Positions 47,973 to 60,500 of a DNA stretch of 64,000 nucleotides are shown here, in pieces. The position numbers and the translations under genes were made by a program. Source of the DNA: Azadirachta indica (lineage: Eukaryota; Streptophyta; Magnoliopsida; Sapindales; Meliaceae); contig CM040450.1 in the NCBI GenBank assembly GCA_022749755.1, positions 2,780,913-2,844,912 of the forward strand, in the 5' to 3' direction. The notes below the pieces were generated by a model, which saw nothing but the letters and a program-made list of their open reading frames with translations, had not been told where the DNA came from and ran no database searches. How positions within the stretch are numbered: position 1 is the stretch's first letter; every line of letters starts with the position of its first letter.

Positions 47973-49236
47973 CTTAACACAAAATATGCAAAAATTAAAA
48001 ACCAAAAAGACTTTAATACTAGTCGTATAATAAATACTTGAGGAACAATACAAATAAACTCGAAAACTCATTTTACAATTTTTATGTTCATAATACAAAC
48101 CCCTATGTTAAAAATATATGACTTCTGAATTTCTGACCCATAAGCTTCCTATATATAGAGTTGGCTAAATTGTATTCTAAAACTCCCCCAAATAATTATA
48201 ACTAGACAGAATTTTTCACCTAGCAAAATTTTTTTGAAATAATAAGTTAGCTGAAAGCAAACTCAAGTTTTATTTTGCTTCTAGAATTTGCATTTTTATT
48301 GGCCCTAAGGCCTAGATTTTGCATGCTTAAAAAGGATAGATTCAAAGTTAAAGTCAAAAGGGCGTAAAATGAGAAATGGTCAAATATTCTTTATTTTAAG
48401 CTTGCCTTCTTCATCTTCTTGTTCTTGTTTTAAACTCTATACTATTAGTGTCAATAACTTAGCAAGAAAACAAGGGATAAGAATTTCATGTAATTCTTCC
48501 ATATCCTTCCAAATATTTTTCACAATGTAAATGATTAGCAACCAAACCTATAATAATTATTCATTATTCTTATCCAAGAGTTGATGAAACTTGAGAATAA
48601 AATCGTTTAATGCTAGATTTAACCAAGTTTCAACCAAAGGCAATAAAATGGTTTCCAACTTGCATTATTAGCTCAATCTCGCTCACCAATTGGCAAAAAC
48701 TATTATCAAATGCCCAGTTAAAATCTCACAGTGTGTTCATCATATGTTTTTAACAAAAATCTACTGTTATAACCCAAACCTATTAACCCTAACACATTTT
48801 GTAACAATAGCAAGGCTGAAAAGTTAAAACAAAACTCAAATCCACCATTGTTCTACTTTATTGTCAAGTCTTTCATTTGTACCATACATATTTGAACAAG
48901 ATATAAGAAAGAAATTTATACATGCATGCAACAGTTGAGGATTTTGTTTACCTAGCTCAATCGATTGAATATGTTCGATGAAGAAGTTCCTAAACTTGAT
49001 TATAGCTTTTTCGAGTTTGAAATTGAAACGATTCAACTCAAACTTATCAAAGAAATCACTTTTGTCTCACTAAATATATATTTACATAGACAATAAATGG
49101 CGTGAAAATAGCCCCAAGCTCCCTCCATAACTCGACCCTTACATACATCTCGCAAGAAATATGATTTATTTCATTTGCTATGATGTGAAACTTAACATTT
49201 GCACTCGTTTTTGTATTTCTGCTTTGGGTATAGAGC

Positions 49237-49313
49237 TAATAACTTCTCTACATTTTTTTTTTCTCTTTTCCAATGTTAAAGTGTTAAACAAGCACCAAAG
49301 AGAGAAGTTGTTA
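49237..49313. repeat. Short inverted repeat
   Basis: TAATAACTTCTCT at 49237-49249 pairs with AGAGAAGTTGTTA at 49301-49313 (12 of 13), giving a possible hairpin inside the long-TIR element. Confidence 0.6.
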
Positions 49314-49357
49314 TGTCCTTACCATAATACCCCTCAAATTAACAGTAGGCTAACGAT

Positions 49358-49840
49358 AGGGGTGGATACAATCTGGTTCAGTTCGAGTTTTTAAAAAACT
49401 AAACTGAGCCGAACTGAATCGAACTTAAAAATTTTGGATCTCAAATTTTTTAAACCAGACTGAATCGAATAGGAAAAAAAATTTGGATCGGACAGAATCT
49501 ATTACATGTTAGAACTGAATTAAAATTGGACCGATCAATTCGATTTTTGGGTCGATTCGGTTTTTGAATAAATTTATTATTTTTTAAAATTTTTCAGTGT
49601 ACTAAACGATATCGTTTTATAAAAACACAATAAAACAACGTTGTTTAGATGAAAAAATATTAAAAAATAATAATTTCGGTCTGGTCAGACTTTTTAGACC
49701 AAAACAGAAACTGGATCGAAAATTTTAAGTTTTTTTATTTTAAAAACCAAAGTTGGATCAAATTGTATAAAATTTTGAATCGAACATGTAAATTCCAGTT
49801 TAGTTTTGGTCTGGTCCGGTTCGATTTTCTGCCTACTCCT
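49358..49840. mobile_element. Nested hAT-like MITE
   Basis: About 480 bp beginning AGGGGTGGATAC and ending, on the complement, AGGAGTAGGCAG, with GGTTCAGTTCGAG/GGTCCGGTTCGAT-type repeats inside, typical of plant hAT-derived MITEs. CTAACG flanks both ends (49350-49355 and 49843-49848), consistent with part of an 8-bp target duplication. It lies just inside the right inverted end of the larger element, so it inserted later. Confidence 0.6.
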
Positions 49841-49966
49841 AACTAACGGTAATGGATGTGCCTAGGAGAGATATGTATTAATTAAGGCAAACAATCTCTC
49901 TAGGTGTTAAAAGTCTAAATTTCAAGGGATGTATGTGTTAAAATCCCTCTATTATTATATATGATA

Positions 49967-50224
49967 GGGAGAATACTCATTACCCCCTTATTTTTTGAAC
50001 TAATATTCTATTATCCTCTTATATTTTTTTTAATATCTCATCATCTCTTAAATTCTGATTTTTCCCTTTAATATTTCAAATATTTTTAATTTTATCATTT
50101 TTTAAACTAATTAAACTAAAGGACCAAATTGAAAAAAAAAATCAGAGGAGTAATTGAGTATTAGAAAAACTATAGGGGATAATGAAATATTAGTTTAAAA
50201 AGTACGAGTAATGGTCATTCTCCT
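49967..50224. mobile_element. 258-bp Mutator-type MITE with perfect 9-bp target duplication
   Basis: The left end GGGAGAATACTCATTACCC and the complement of the right end AGGAGAATGACCATTACTC extend as inverted repeats of about 50 bp (both contain AACTAATATT and TCATTATCC-like motifs). TATATGATA flanks both ends exactly (49958-49966 and 50225-50233). No coding capacity. Confidence 0.85.
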
Positions 50225-50233
50225 TATATGATA

Positions 50234-51364
50234 TTGGTACCTGATATCTATAAAAATAATAATATTGCCTTGGGATATAAAATTTGTTCCAATGCATGTA
50301 CTATACCTGGCAAGAATCTGAAAACAAAAAAAAAAGAATATATAAATATAAATATTACAAAAGAAATGTCCAAAGTTGTAGGAAACTTATCTTTTATCCG
50401 TTTAATAATATCATAGGATATTCTCACGTACTTTTTCTGTATTCTAAAAAATTATCACATAAATAGAAAGTATGATAAATCTATTACTTACCTCCCCTTT
50501 TGCTATCAATGACTGTTAATTTACTGTTAGTTTTAAGGAAAAAAACGTAAAAATAATTAATTTGATTTTTTTTCATGAAACATAAAAGTAATTAATTTTA
50601 ATGAAGTTGGGGATGTTTTTGTAATTTTATACATTAGTGTTGGTTAAATAATAGTTAAAGGAAGGTATGTGACACAACCTCAAAACTTTTTATCTATATA
50701 ATAATTTCTGATATTTTAAGAGAGTTATGAGATAATAATTCATAATATCATGTAGGTAGGTTTCTATTTTTTATCATAATAATCTCACCTTATTCTTACT
50801 TGACACTCAGCAGCAATCACGGCAGTTGTTTGATTTAAACAGCTAATGCATTCCTTGGTTATAGAGATGGCTGAAAACTGACATCACCCATGACCATTGC
50901 AATTAGACCATTGCAATTACATCACAAAGATACAATTAATTAAGAGTTTATAGCACGCGCGACTATATGACTTCCTTGGTGACTCTTGATCATTTTTTGC
51001 TCCGTTGCATAATCCACCAATGTTATTATCAGGCAATTGGCTGCTCATTCATATTATTAGTTCAGAGATTTTGTTGATATTAAGTCAAAATTAGTTTAAA
51101 TTGCGAATTAATCAAATCATAGTAATAATATAATGACATTCGTAATTTAGTAAATCATTACTTATATTTAATTTAAGATATTATTATTTATTTTGTTAAT
51201 GTCATATTTTATCCTTTAATATCAACTAATAAAAAATTTAACTTATAAGAAAGTCTCCCCTTTTGCATTCATTCATTTTTTATATTTTTATTAATTTATT
51301 GTAATAATTGAAATATTATACATGGTAGAATTTTAATTGTGTATGGTTTATAATATAAACTTAT
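50234..51364. other. AT-rich spacer
   Basis: No gene recognised. 50490-50690 contains TTAACTGTTAG-like and AATAATTAATTT-like internal repeats that may be another degenerate MITE, but no clear ends were found. Confidence 0.45.
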
Positions 51365-51373
51365 TTTCTTATT

Positions 51374-52645
51374 GGGAAAATGATATATTTCCCCCTGATG
51401 TTTGGCTTAATAGGTAGATAACCCTTTGATGTTTGAAAAAAGATAGATAGTCCTTCAACTTTTATTCCTGTTAGTTGATCAGTTAGTTTATTATCATTTA
51501 TATCTCTCATTTTTTATATAATAATATTATGATATATATTTTATTTAATTATAATATTTTACTTCCTAATTAATATCTTTCACATATAATTTTTTTAAAT
51601 ATAATAATTTAATCCATATTTAATTTTTTTTTTTCACAATATACTTAAAACTAAATACATTTTTAATTTGTTATTTCAATAAAAAATTTGAAAAATAAAA
51701 ATATTATTAAAAAATTTAAATAATAAGTTAGATTAAACTAATGTTAAAATATTTATATCCTTTTTTTCTTTTTTCTTCAATAAATATGATATTTAATTGT
51801 TAAAAAAATTTTGAAATATATTTTAACATTTTATTTTTATATTAATACTTTTATTTAAAAGATTATATTAAATTTATTTTTTTTGGAGAAAAATCATGAA
51901 AATATAAATAAAAAATTAAAAAAAAAAAAAAAAATTTAGTATCATTTGTTAATAAAATTAATAATTAAATATATTTTATATTTTTATTAACCAATATAAT
52001 TTAATTTTAATTAAAAAAATAGAAAAATAAGAAAATTTTTTATTATTTTTATTTGTAATATATGTATATATAACATGTATTTATTATTTTTATTTTTATT
52101 TATATTTTCATATATTTTTTAAAAAAATATATAAAATTAACATAATCTTTTAAATAAAAGTATTAATATAATAATAAAATGTTAAAATATATTTCAAATT
52201 CCTTTTAACAATTAAATATCAAATTTATTACAGAAAAAATAAAAAAAGATATAAATATTTTAATATGAATTTAATTTAACTCATTGTTTAAATTTTTTAA
52301 TAATATTTTATTTTTCAAATTTTTTATTGAAATAACAAATTAAAAATGTATTTAGTTTTGAGTATATTGTGAAAAAAATATTAAATATGAACTAAATTGT
52401 TATATTTAAAAAAATTATATTGTAAAAAATATTAAATAGGGTGTAAAATGTTATAATTAAAATAAAATATATATCATATTATTATTATGTAAAAGATGAA
52501 AGATACAAATAATAATAAATTAACTGAAAGTTCAGAGGGGTATCTGCCTATTTATCCAAATGTCAGAAGCGTATCTGTCTTTTCTTAAATATTAGGGGGT
52601 ATCTGCTTATTAGGCTAAACATCAGGGAGAATATGTTATTTTTCC
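51374..52645. mobile_element. 1.27-kb foldback element
   Basis: The two halves are inverted copies of each other almost to the centre. Left ends contain CCCCCTGATGTTTGGC and GATAGTCCTTCAACTTT-like motifs; the complement of the right end has CTCCCTGATGTTTAGCC and CCCCTCTGAACTTTCAG. Further in, TCATTTATATCTCTCA, TTCACAATATACT, TAATTTGTTATTTCAATAAAA and AATATGATATTTAATTGTTAA-like segments all recur in reverse order on the right side. Arms are about 530 bp with a central spacer of about 190 bp. Flanks TTTCTTATT (51365-51373) and TTTTTTATT (52646-52654) match at 8 of 9, as for Mutator-type insertion. No coding capacity. A transcript would form a long hairpin, a plausible small-RNA source (inference). 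Confidence 0.82.
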
Positions 52646-52654
52646 TTTTTTATT

Positions 52655-55600
52655 TAATGATTATATTTGAATTAAATTGAAGTTCTTTGTTGGCTATTGG
52701 TCTTGATAAAATAAATATTAGTCTATTCTGAAGTATGGATGTTTTGTTCTTTTGTTGTTGGTTTTTTTTTTAAAAGAAATATAAAACTAACATTTATAAA
52801 GTAAATTTAAGGATTTATAATGTAAATTTAAGGATTTCGGTTTCACAGGACGTTAGGACAACGGGTTCAAACATATAACTAGAGTCAAGTGCAACATATT
52901 TATTTTTTATTTTAATAGACATTATAAATATTAGTTTGATAAATAACATTGAAATTAGGAAATGTTAAAATTAGAGCATGAGAATGGGAGGAGCTTATTG
53001 AATAACGATATGTTTAGTGGGTTTATTGAATCTTGTTTGACTCTTAATAATTGAACCAAGTTAGTCAAGCCACATGAAGAATTTGGGTGCATAACATAAA
53101 TGTAGTGGCATATGACTCATCGACATGTTGGAAAATTTGTTCCAAGGCATGTGAACAAAAAAATAAAAAACAAGTATATAGAATCCTCCACTCATATTAA
53201 AAACGATACCACTCAAACTCGCCTTTAATACATTGCAAGCTTCAAGCCAAGCTTCTAGGGACACAAATGGCTCTAAATGCTTGGGTTTGTTCTCTCACGA
53301 GCAATTGAAATGCCTGGAGTTAGTGAATTATGCACAAAAAGCAAAGGAGAAAAGCTGGCTGGACATAGGGAAAGTGATAAAGTTACTAATACTTTCTTTA
53401 TAAAAATTTAAGACTTCTAGGTCAACCATTCTCCTTATGTCCCCATACAACCAATATAAAATTGGGGATGTATTCCTGAGAGTTCTCAAATTGTTGTAGA
53501 AAATTGGGATATGGAATCATGAGCAGAAGAGAAGTGTCGTTCATTAATTTGATTCCTGATACACATTAACATAACATAACACATTGCTCTATTTCATATT
53601 GATTCTTATAAGACCCACTTGCCCCCAGTCAATTTCTTGGCTTGATTGATTTTGTTGGCCAAAATATAATATGAGTTTTGAGTCTTTTCCCCAAATCATA
53701 ATCAAAATAAAATATGTGACAATGATATTAAGAAAATGAGTTGGGTTTTCTACAATAAAAGGATATCACCAACAAAGAAAAGGGTACCACTTACTTCCCC
53801 AATAACAGAAAAGAAAAAAGAAGAAGAAGAAGAAGAAGACATGGGAATAAGCCAAATTTCATTTGGGATGAAACAAATGAAGCTAATATATATTTATATA
53901 CCTATTTAAGTTTTGTGGGAAGATTCGACGCCGTTAGGGAGAGACAATCGGATAACCTTTCCCTCATTGGATAAGTTTCCTTTTCCAATTTCCACTTTCA
54001 TAGAGGGCTTTGTCTTCCCATCCAATTAAAATTACTAATTATTATTTGATAAATTCTAACGTCCAAAATAAAAATGGGTATACAAACACTGAAAACGGTA
54101 CTATTTTTTATAAGAACGTTCTTCATGGCATCATCTCTAGATATGATGGCTGTTGCTATGGCAATTATATCAGCAAAAGTAGCGAAAAAAATTGATTCTT
54201 TGTTTGTGATGTTACATCGTAGAAAGTAGCATAATTGCTGCTTTTGCAACGGTTGTGAATATATGTGTGTATGAATAAACATTGCAATGACAATATGATA
54301 TTGATTCCTTCTCCTTTGTAGGGCTATAAAATTACAATACCTTTAGTGTTAGGGACCATGCATTTGATGTCTTCCTCCTTCATAATTAGCATTGCTTAAC
54401 TTAATTGTTTCACTTTCATATGCTATTGGATAATGGCTCCCCCACCTCCTTTGTGGATAAATTTTAAAAATTCTAACAATCAAATCCTAGGTTACACAAA
54501 AGATAGACAAACAAAAACATAATTCCTTCTCAATAATGCATGCTGGTTGTTTTTTCTTTAGATTCAAAGGAATTCTATTATGCTTGTAACTTAGTTAAAA
54601 TTTGAATTATGTAAATTTCTATTTTCATTGTAACTTTTCTAAATTTATTAGTATTCTAAATTGATTTAGGTGAAACTTTATGTTTTATTGATCTAGTACA
54701 AAGAAAATATGAAAAAAATTAGAACTTAGTAATCTTAGTATTAATCTTTTTCTATAATTTGGTGGAATTCTTTTATTAAGAACAATAATATTCTTTTCCA
54801 CGAGATATTCTAATTACTTATTTATTTTAATTGTTTATTTTACAATCATTAAATTGTTTATAATATTTTATCTAAAAAGACTTAATTGCTTCTTATTTTA
54901 TGAAAACACACATAAATTAAATACATTGAGCTAAATCAATTTAAACAATATTAGCCCACAAGTTTTTGTATTTTTAAAATTTAATTAAGAATTTTATTTT
55001 TCCATAAAAATACTAATGTTGACATAAAATATAATTCACTCATGAAAACGTAAGCTAAATTGCCCACTTCGTTTACTTTCTCACCCCACAAGCTAGGCAA
55101 CTCCTTTGAAACATAACAATAGTGGAGTCTCTTCAAGAGATTGGATTTTTGGCACCTTAATTTTTCTGACAAAATTTGACATTTCACCCCATTCACTCGC
55201 AAGTCCTTATCACTTAGTTTGTGGGTGTTATTATCGTAAATTAATCAAAATCAGATAAATACGGAATACTTAGACTCTAGAAAAGACATTGACCGACACG
55301 TGGACGGCTTGATGGTGGCATGCGTCAACTATTATTACACTAAAAAAATATATAAACAAAATTATTTTTGAATTTGAACATTAAAATCAAGGGCTTAATC
55401 ATTTGAGTTTAAATTAGCTTATTGTTAATTTTGGTTAAAGTTAAGTGATTAAGACTTTATGAAGTCACGACATATATGACATTACTTATTCTCTTTTTTT
55501 TTTTTTCCTTAAAATTCCTTAAAGCATATCCTCTTTAATTCTTACTGTGGTTTAAACAGTCGAATTTTTTTTTTAATATTTTTTTGTCAAATTTTGGTTA

Positions 55601-57130
55601 AAATGAAGGGGTCATTTTACAGCGTAGCAACGTTACAATCATTAATTTTTTTTCTTTTTTTAAATTATTTTATAATATGTCTCCCAAATTTTTCATTGGC
55701 TGTTCTAAGTTTTTAACCTTAGTATTGTGTTATTTAAACCCAAATTTAGGAAGCAGATCTAGGAAAAAGGAATCTTTGTGGCAACAGGCCAAACGACACA
55801 GCTTTGGCTGTTGGATGGATGGCTGCAAAGTCATTCCGTCTTTCTTTTTACATCAGTCAGTGAGGTATCCTCAAATCAATTACCTTCATTAATTACCAAA
55901 TCGACAAAAATAAAATAAAATCAGTTTAACAGGCTGTTAGAGCGAACTTTTTTACTTTTAGATACTAATAATATATATTTATTGGTTGGTTAGTCTGTAG
56001 TACTTGTACGTTAACTATAACTGTAACCGTACACTTACATAAATTTTTGTGATAATTTTTTAAATTTTTTATTACACGTCTTAAAAATTTTATTAATCCT
56101 TTTTTTTTCTGTATTTTATGTTATAGTCTAGTACTTCAAAGAATTTAGAAAAAATGTAATTTGAAAATTTAAAAATGAAAAAAAATAATAACATATGGTG
56201 CATTTAAGACCTGATAAGTATAACATGTGGTGTTATATTAATAACAGTTACTACAATAATTATTAATATAATATAACACGTTCTAAATATGATTTTACAT
56301 GTTCTGCATTGGTAACATTAAAGTACCTAGTGCGGTCTCCTCTAATACAAACCTTAAATTGAATATTTAACTTCGTATTAATACTATATATTTTTTTTCT
56401 TTGTGTCTTAACTAATACAAACATATAAATAGTTTTAAGTACTTTTGACTTGATCAATTTAAGGTGTTTTTAAATCTCCTTTTTTAAACGGCATATTTAA
56501 GTAAATTTTTTAGGGTTTTCCAATATTTGCCATTATTTTTGGGATATTGTCAAAATTTGGAAATTATATTTTAATAGTCATTGCTGGATGTAGATCAAAT
56601 TATTAAAATAAAAAATAAATTGCATGGGAATATTCTTTCATCTGAAGAAGGAAATAAGCATAATATTAAAATTAGTCCTATCATATTTTTAATAATAAAT
56701 GAAAGAAAAAAAATAAAGACAGTGTAACTTTCAATTACTTTAAATTAAATTTTTATGAGATAAAAAGGGAAAAATATTATGAACATTAACACTTATACAA
56801 TTTATTAAATTTTTCATTACATTTTTTTTAAGATATCTATAGATTTATAATGAGTTTTTTTTATCCAATTTATATGAAATGATAAATTTAAAGAAGAACT
56901 TAAGACATATAATTAAAATTTCAAGAAATGTAAGGAAAATTTTAATGATTATGTAGTTACAATAGTAGTATGGTAGAGTGATAAAAAAAAAAATATAATG
57001 TTTCGTTTATTTTAGTTATATAATTAGTTATTTTGTTAGAATAAAAAAATTATTTTTTTTTGGTTATCAGTTATAAAATAAATTAAAAATTAAAAAAAAA
57101 AAAGAACAGAAAGAAAGGCAGGAACACAAT
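52655..57130. other. Intergenic DNA upstream of RAPTOR1
   Basis: Mostly AT-rich. A (GAA)n run lies at about 53818-53840. A minus-strand stretch at 53061-53300 can be read as LEPFVSLEAWLEACNVLKASLSG ending at a donor-like GTATCG; it looks protein-coding but I do not recognise it. Nothing else supported. Confidence 0.5.
53061..53310 (-). other. Unrecognised coding-like fragment
   Basis: On the minus strand the frame before the ATG at 53264 stays open upstream (NKPKHLEPFVSLEAWLEAC) and ends at a possible GT donor near 53213. It reads like a single exon of a soluble protein, with no neighbouring exons found. Could be a gene fragment or chance. Confidence 0.3.
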
Positions 57131-57223
57131 GCACACCAACACACATACACATTCACACTCTCTTTCTATTTGACAAAATCCTCATTTTTTCCCCCTTTTT
57201 TGTTGGTGTGCCGCCACTAATAT

Positions 57224-57373
57224 ATGCTCCTCCCCCACCACCACCGTTGCCACCGCCATAGCCGCCTAGGTTTTCACCTCTCTTTACTTTGTTCTTTATC
57301 CTTTCTCCGAGCTGGATTCTCTTTCTTTCCTCCGTCGCATCTACATGCGCCGCTGGTTCAGCGGCTTCGTTGA
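57224..57373 (+). promoter_or_regulatory. Possible upstream ORF 1 of RAPTOR1
   Basis: ATG at 57224 opens a 49-codon frame ending TGA at 57371-57373, through the CACCAC-rich stretch, about 210 nt before the main start. Real only if the transcript begins upstream of 57224. Confidence 0.4.
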
Positions 57374-57377
57374 TTAG
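57345..57377 (+). promoter_or_regulatory. Possible upstream ORF 2 of RAPTOR1
   Basis: Ten codons (MRRWFSGFVD), overlapping the end of upstream ORF 1 in another frame; stop TAG at 57375-57377. Confidence 0.4.
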
Positions 57378-57507
57378 TCCCAACTTTCAACTTCACCACA
57401 CATCTTTCTTTTCTCTATCTATTTTCACTCCTGTAATTTGTCGATCCTAAATTGCATCCGAATCAAGACCTAGGGTTTTTATTAATTAATTTTTCACGAG
57501 GTGTATT

Positions 57508-57540
57508 ATGGTTATCAAATTTAGGGCAAAAAAAGGCTGA
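57508..57540 (+). promoter_or_regulatory. Possible upstream ORF 3 of RAPTOR1
   Basis: Ten codons from ATG 57508 to TGA 57538-57540 (MVIKFRAKKG), 45 nt before the main ATG. Confidence 0.45.
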
Positions 57541-57585
57541 TTGATTCGATAATTTTTCTTTTAATCGAGGGTTCTGGTGATTTGG

Positions 57586-60500
57586 ATGGCATTAGGGGAT
57601 TTGATGGCCTCTAGGTTTTCGCAATCCGCTGTCGTTTCAAACCACTTCGACGACAGCGGCTCCGCTCAAGATGATGTCGATTTGAGAAGAGATTCTGATA
57701 CTGCAAGCAGTAGTTATGGAAATGCTACCATCACAACCATTACAACCACCACTAGCATGGCTTACTTGCCTCAGACTGTCGTTTTATGTGAGCTTCGACA
57801 CAGTGCTTTCGAGGCTTCCACCCCTACTGGTCCATCTGATAGCGGCCTCGTCTCCAAATGGCGGCCCAAGGACCGAGTAAGTCCTTTGTTTTTAAACCAT
57901 TCTCGTGCAAGTTGTCAGCCATTGTATTAGCATTAACTTTTTGGTTAATTTTGAGTTAAATGATGCGCCAATATTCATTTCAATTGACTATATGAATGAC
58001 TAAGTGCATTCACCTTTAAGAGAAATCAGTAAGTCTGAAAACTAGAAATTTTCGGGTTATTTACCTCCTACCATATTTTTGTTAGTTAGAGCCTGACGTA
58101 TACATGTCTCAGTTTAGTCTCCCTATTATTAATTCCAGTATTTCAGTTTTTAAAAATTTTATGATCAGGGTCGTTGTGTGTCAATCTTGATTTAGAACGT
58201 GGGATTTACTGTTGCTTGCTTTGCATTTTTGCTGTGCATAACATGTTAGGTGTAGCATCGGTTTGCATGGAAACTTGATTATGCTTTTTTTTGGGTGGCG
58301 GAAAATAATTTTTATAACTGCAATAGGTAAAAGGTCCATAAGATTGAGTAAGCAGGACAAAATGTAAGAGAATAGAGAGAAATACAGATTTTGAATCTGA
58401 ATAGTTAAAAAGAAAAGATTACACAATTAACAAGAGTTATTAGGTTTGTGAAAGTTTAAAAGTTGTGAGATTTCTTATTTGATCAAGGGATCTGCATAAA
58501 AGACTCGTGGTCTCCATGTTTTAGTTCTCAATGATCTTTTGAAATATAAAGCTGACGCCAATATCACACCTTTCACCACTGCATTGTTAACTCTTTTTAA
58601 AATTTAGCTCCTTACCAGAGATTGTAAAGATTTATGTCCTTCCACTTGGTCTCAATTGATTGAAGAGACCACAATATTGCAATGACGGTCAATTTCTAGA
58701 TTATTTGAGCTTTTGTGCCCTGCACCTCATATTGTATACATCTATTTCCTCCCCACGAGTGATACACGAAATTTGAGGATTAGTAGTTGTGATTGTGACC
58801 ATCCAAAGTTATTATGTGCTTGCTTAGTTAAACTAGAGCTTAGCCACTCATTGTCTGATAGTGTGACATTTGCCCTTTTAGCTATGGAGAATTAAAGGAT
58901 TTTCCTAGTCTTGTTTTTGAAGGATTAGTAAAAGAATCTACAAAGAAACTTGCCAAAAGGGAGTGAAAACAACATGCTTCCGATTTTGTGAAACTTTCAT
59001 TTTACATTATATTACATAGGGTGAATTTTATTGTGGATGCTTGTGTTTTTATGTTATTTTTATTGACGTCTGATTGGTTTAAATCTTGTGCAGATGAAGA
59101 CAGGATGTGTAGCTCTAGTTTTATGTTTAAACATTAGTGTTGATCCTCCGGATGTAATAAAGATCTCTCCATGTGCCAGAATGGAATGCTGGATAGGTGC
59201 ATCTACAATCTTCCAATGCTTTCATATATTGCTTTTCATTGTTTGCTCTAGATTGGTTCCCAGTGTACTATAGTTTTTTTCATTTTTCTTCTTCTTTTCT
59301 TACTTATGAAGCTAATGTACATTTTAATGTTAATTTTAGGTATTTTGTCTATATCAAAGAATGTTATTTTTTCTCCTTTCTCTTTTTGTTTTTTATGTGT
59401 GCAAGTAAGTATGCACTTGATTTTATTCTTCGTTTTTTCATTTTCTACTATATTGTGTAATGAAACTGCTGCCTAAAATAGTCCAATTCCAATCTCAGTG
59501 TCTCTATGCTGTTATCATTTTTGGGATTTTAATGAAGGTATCAATTGCTAACTGGTTTGAATTTTTGGAAGACTGCTGTAGTGGTTTGCTTGAACTATAT
59601 TCACTTTTAGAATATGCATTTCTGTACGTGTTTCCCTAAATAATATATTCTTCAATGTTAAATAAGGTTGAAATAGGCTAGTATAAGATTTTGCAAATTT
59701 AGCCCTACTATCACAGCATCAACAAATTTACAGTCAGTTTTTCTACTTGCCAGCTTCTGGGCAAACAGTGGATCATAACAGAATCTTTGTATTCTCTTAC
59801 ATTTATCTTGTTGGCCAGTGACTTCTATTTTTATGTTAATCTTTTCTCTGATTTGGTAGATCCATTTTCTATGGCACCTCAAAAAGCGCTTGAAACAATT
59901 GGAAAAAACTTGAGTCAGCAGTATGAAAGATGGCAACCCAGGGTGAGAACATATTTGGTTTGTGATCTTGTGCTACGTCACCATCTCAAGTTCAATTTTA
60001 ATTTATCTTCTGAGATGTGAACAGGCTCGCTATAAAGTTCAATTGGATCCTACTGTAGATGAAGTTAAGAAACTTTGTAACACATGCCGTAGATATGCCA
60101 AATCTGAGAGAGTTTTGTTTCATTATAATGGACATGGTGTGCCAAAACCAACAGCTAATGGTGAAATCTGGCTTTTCAATAAGGTTTTTACTTCTATTGC
60201 TTTGCAGGTTTTCCTATTTTGCTCTTACTATTTTCTTAAGCTTGCTGAATTTTTCCTTTTCTAACTCGTGTATTGGGTGCACAGAGTTATACACAGTATA
60301 TACCGCTGCCAATCAGTGACCTTGATTCCTGGTTGAAGACTCCGTCAATATATGTTTTTGACTGCTCTGCCGCTGGGATGATTGTTAAGGCATTTATAGA
60401 GGTATTCATGGGTGTTTTACTGTCAATTCATTAATATGATAACAATATGATGTCATGATGTGGGATTTGATCTCTGTCACCTTAACTTTTGATATTATTG

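Larger units (their letters stand above)
46825..49948. mobile_element. Mutator-like non-autonomous element with about 100-bp inverted ends
   Basis: The left end 46825-46923 and the reverse complement of the right end 49848-49948 align over about 100 bp at roughly 80% identity by eye; both contain TAACACATA, CTTTTAA and TTTGCCTTAATTAA and finish at CATCCATTACC. Candidate 9-bp target duplications TCATTATTA (46816-46824) and CTATTATTA (49949-49957) differ at two positions. Long inverted ends plus a 9-bp duplication are the signature of Mutator-like elements (known). The interior has no recognisable transposase. It contains a 235-bp tandem duplication (47508-47972) and a nested hAT-like MITE (49358-49840). 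A minus-strand frame at 49036-48836 (MNRFNFKLEKAIIKF at its start, donor-like GAGCTAG/GTAAAC at about 48955) may be a captured exon or chance. Confidence 0.7.

Noticed and set aside
57153..57383. Minus-strand glycine-rich frame upstream of RAPTOR1
   Set aside because: It is the complement of the CACC-rich RAPTOR1 leader. The Gly run comes from the simple repeat and there is no independent gene evidence.
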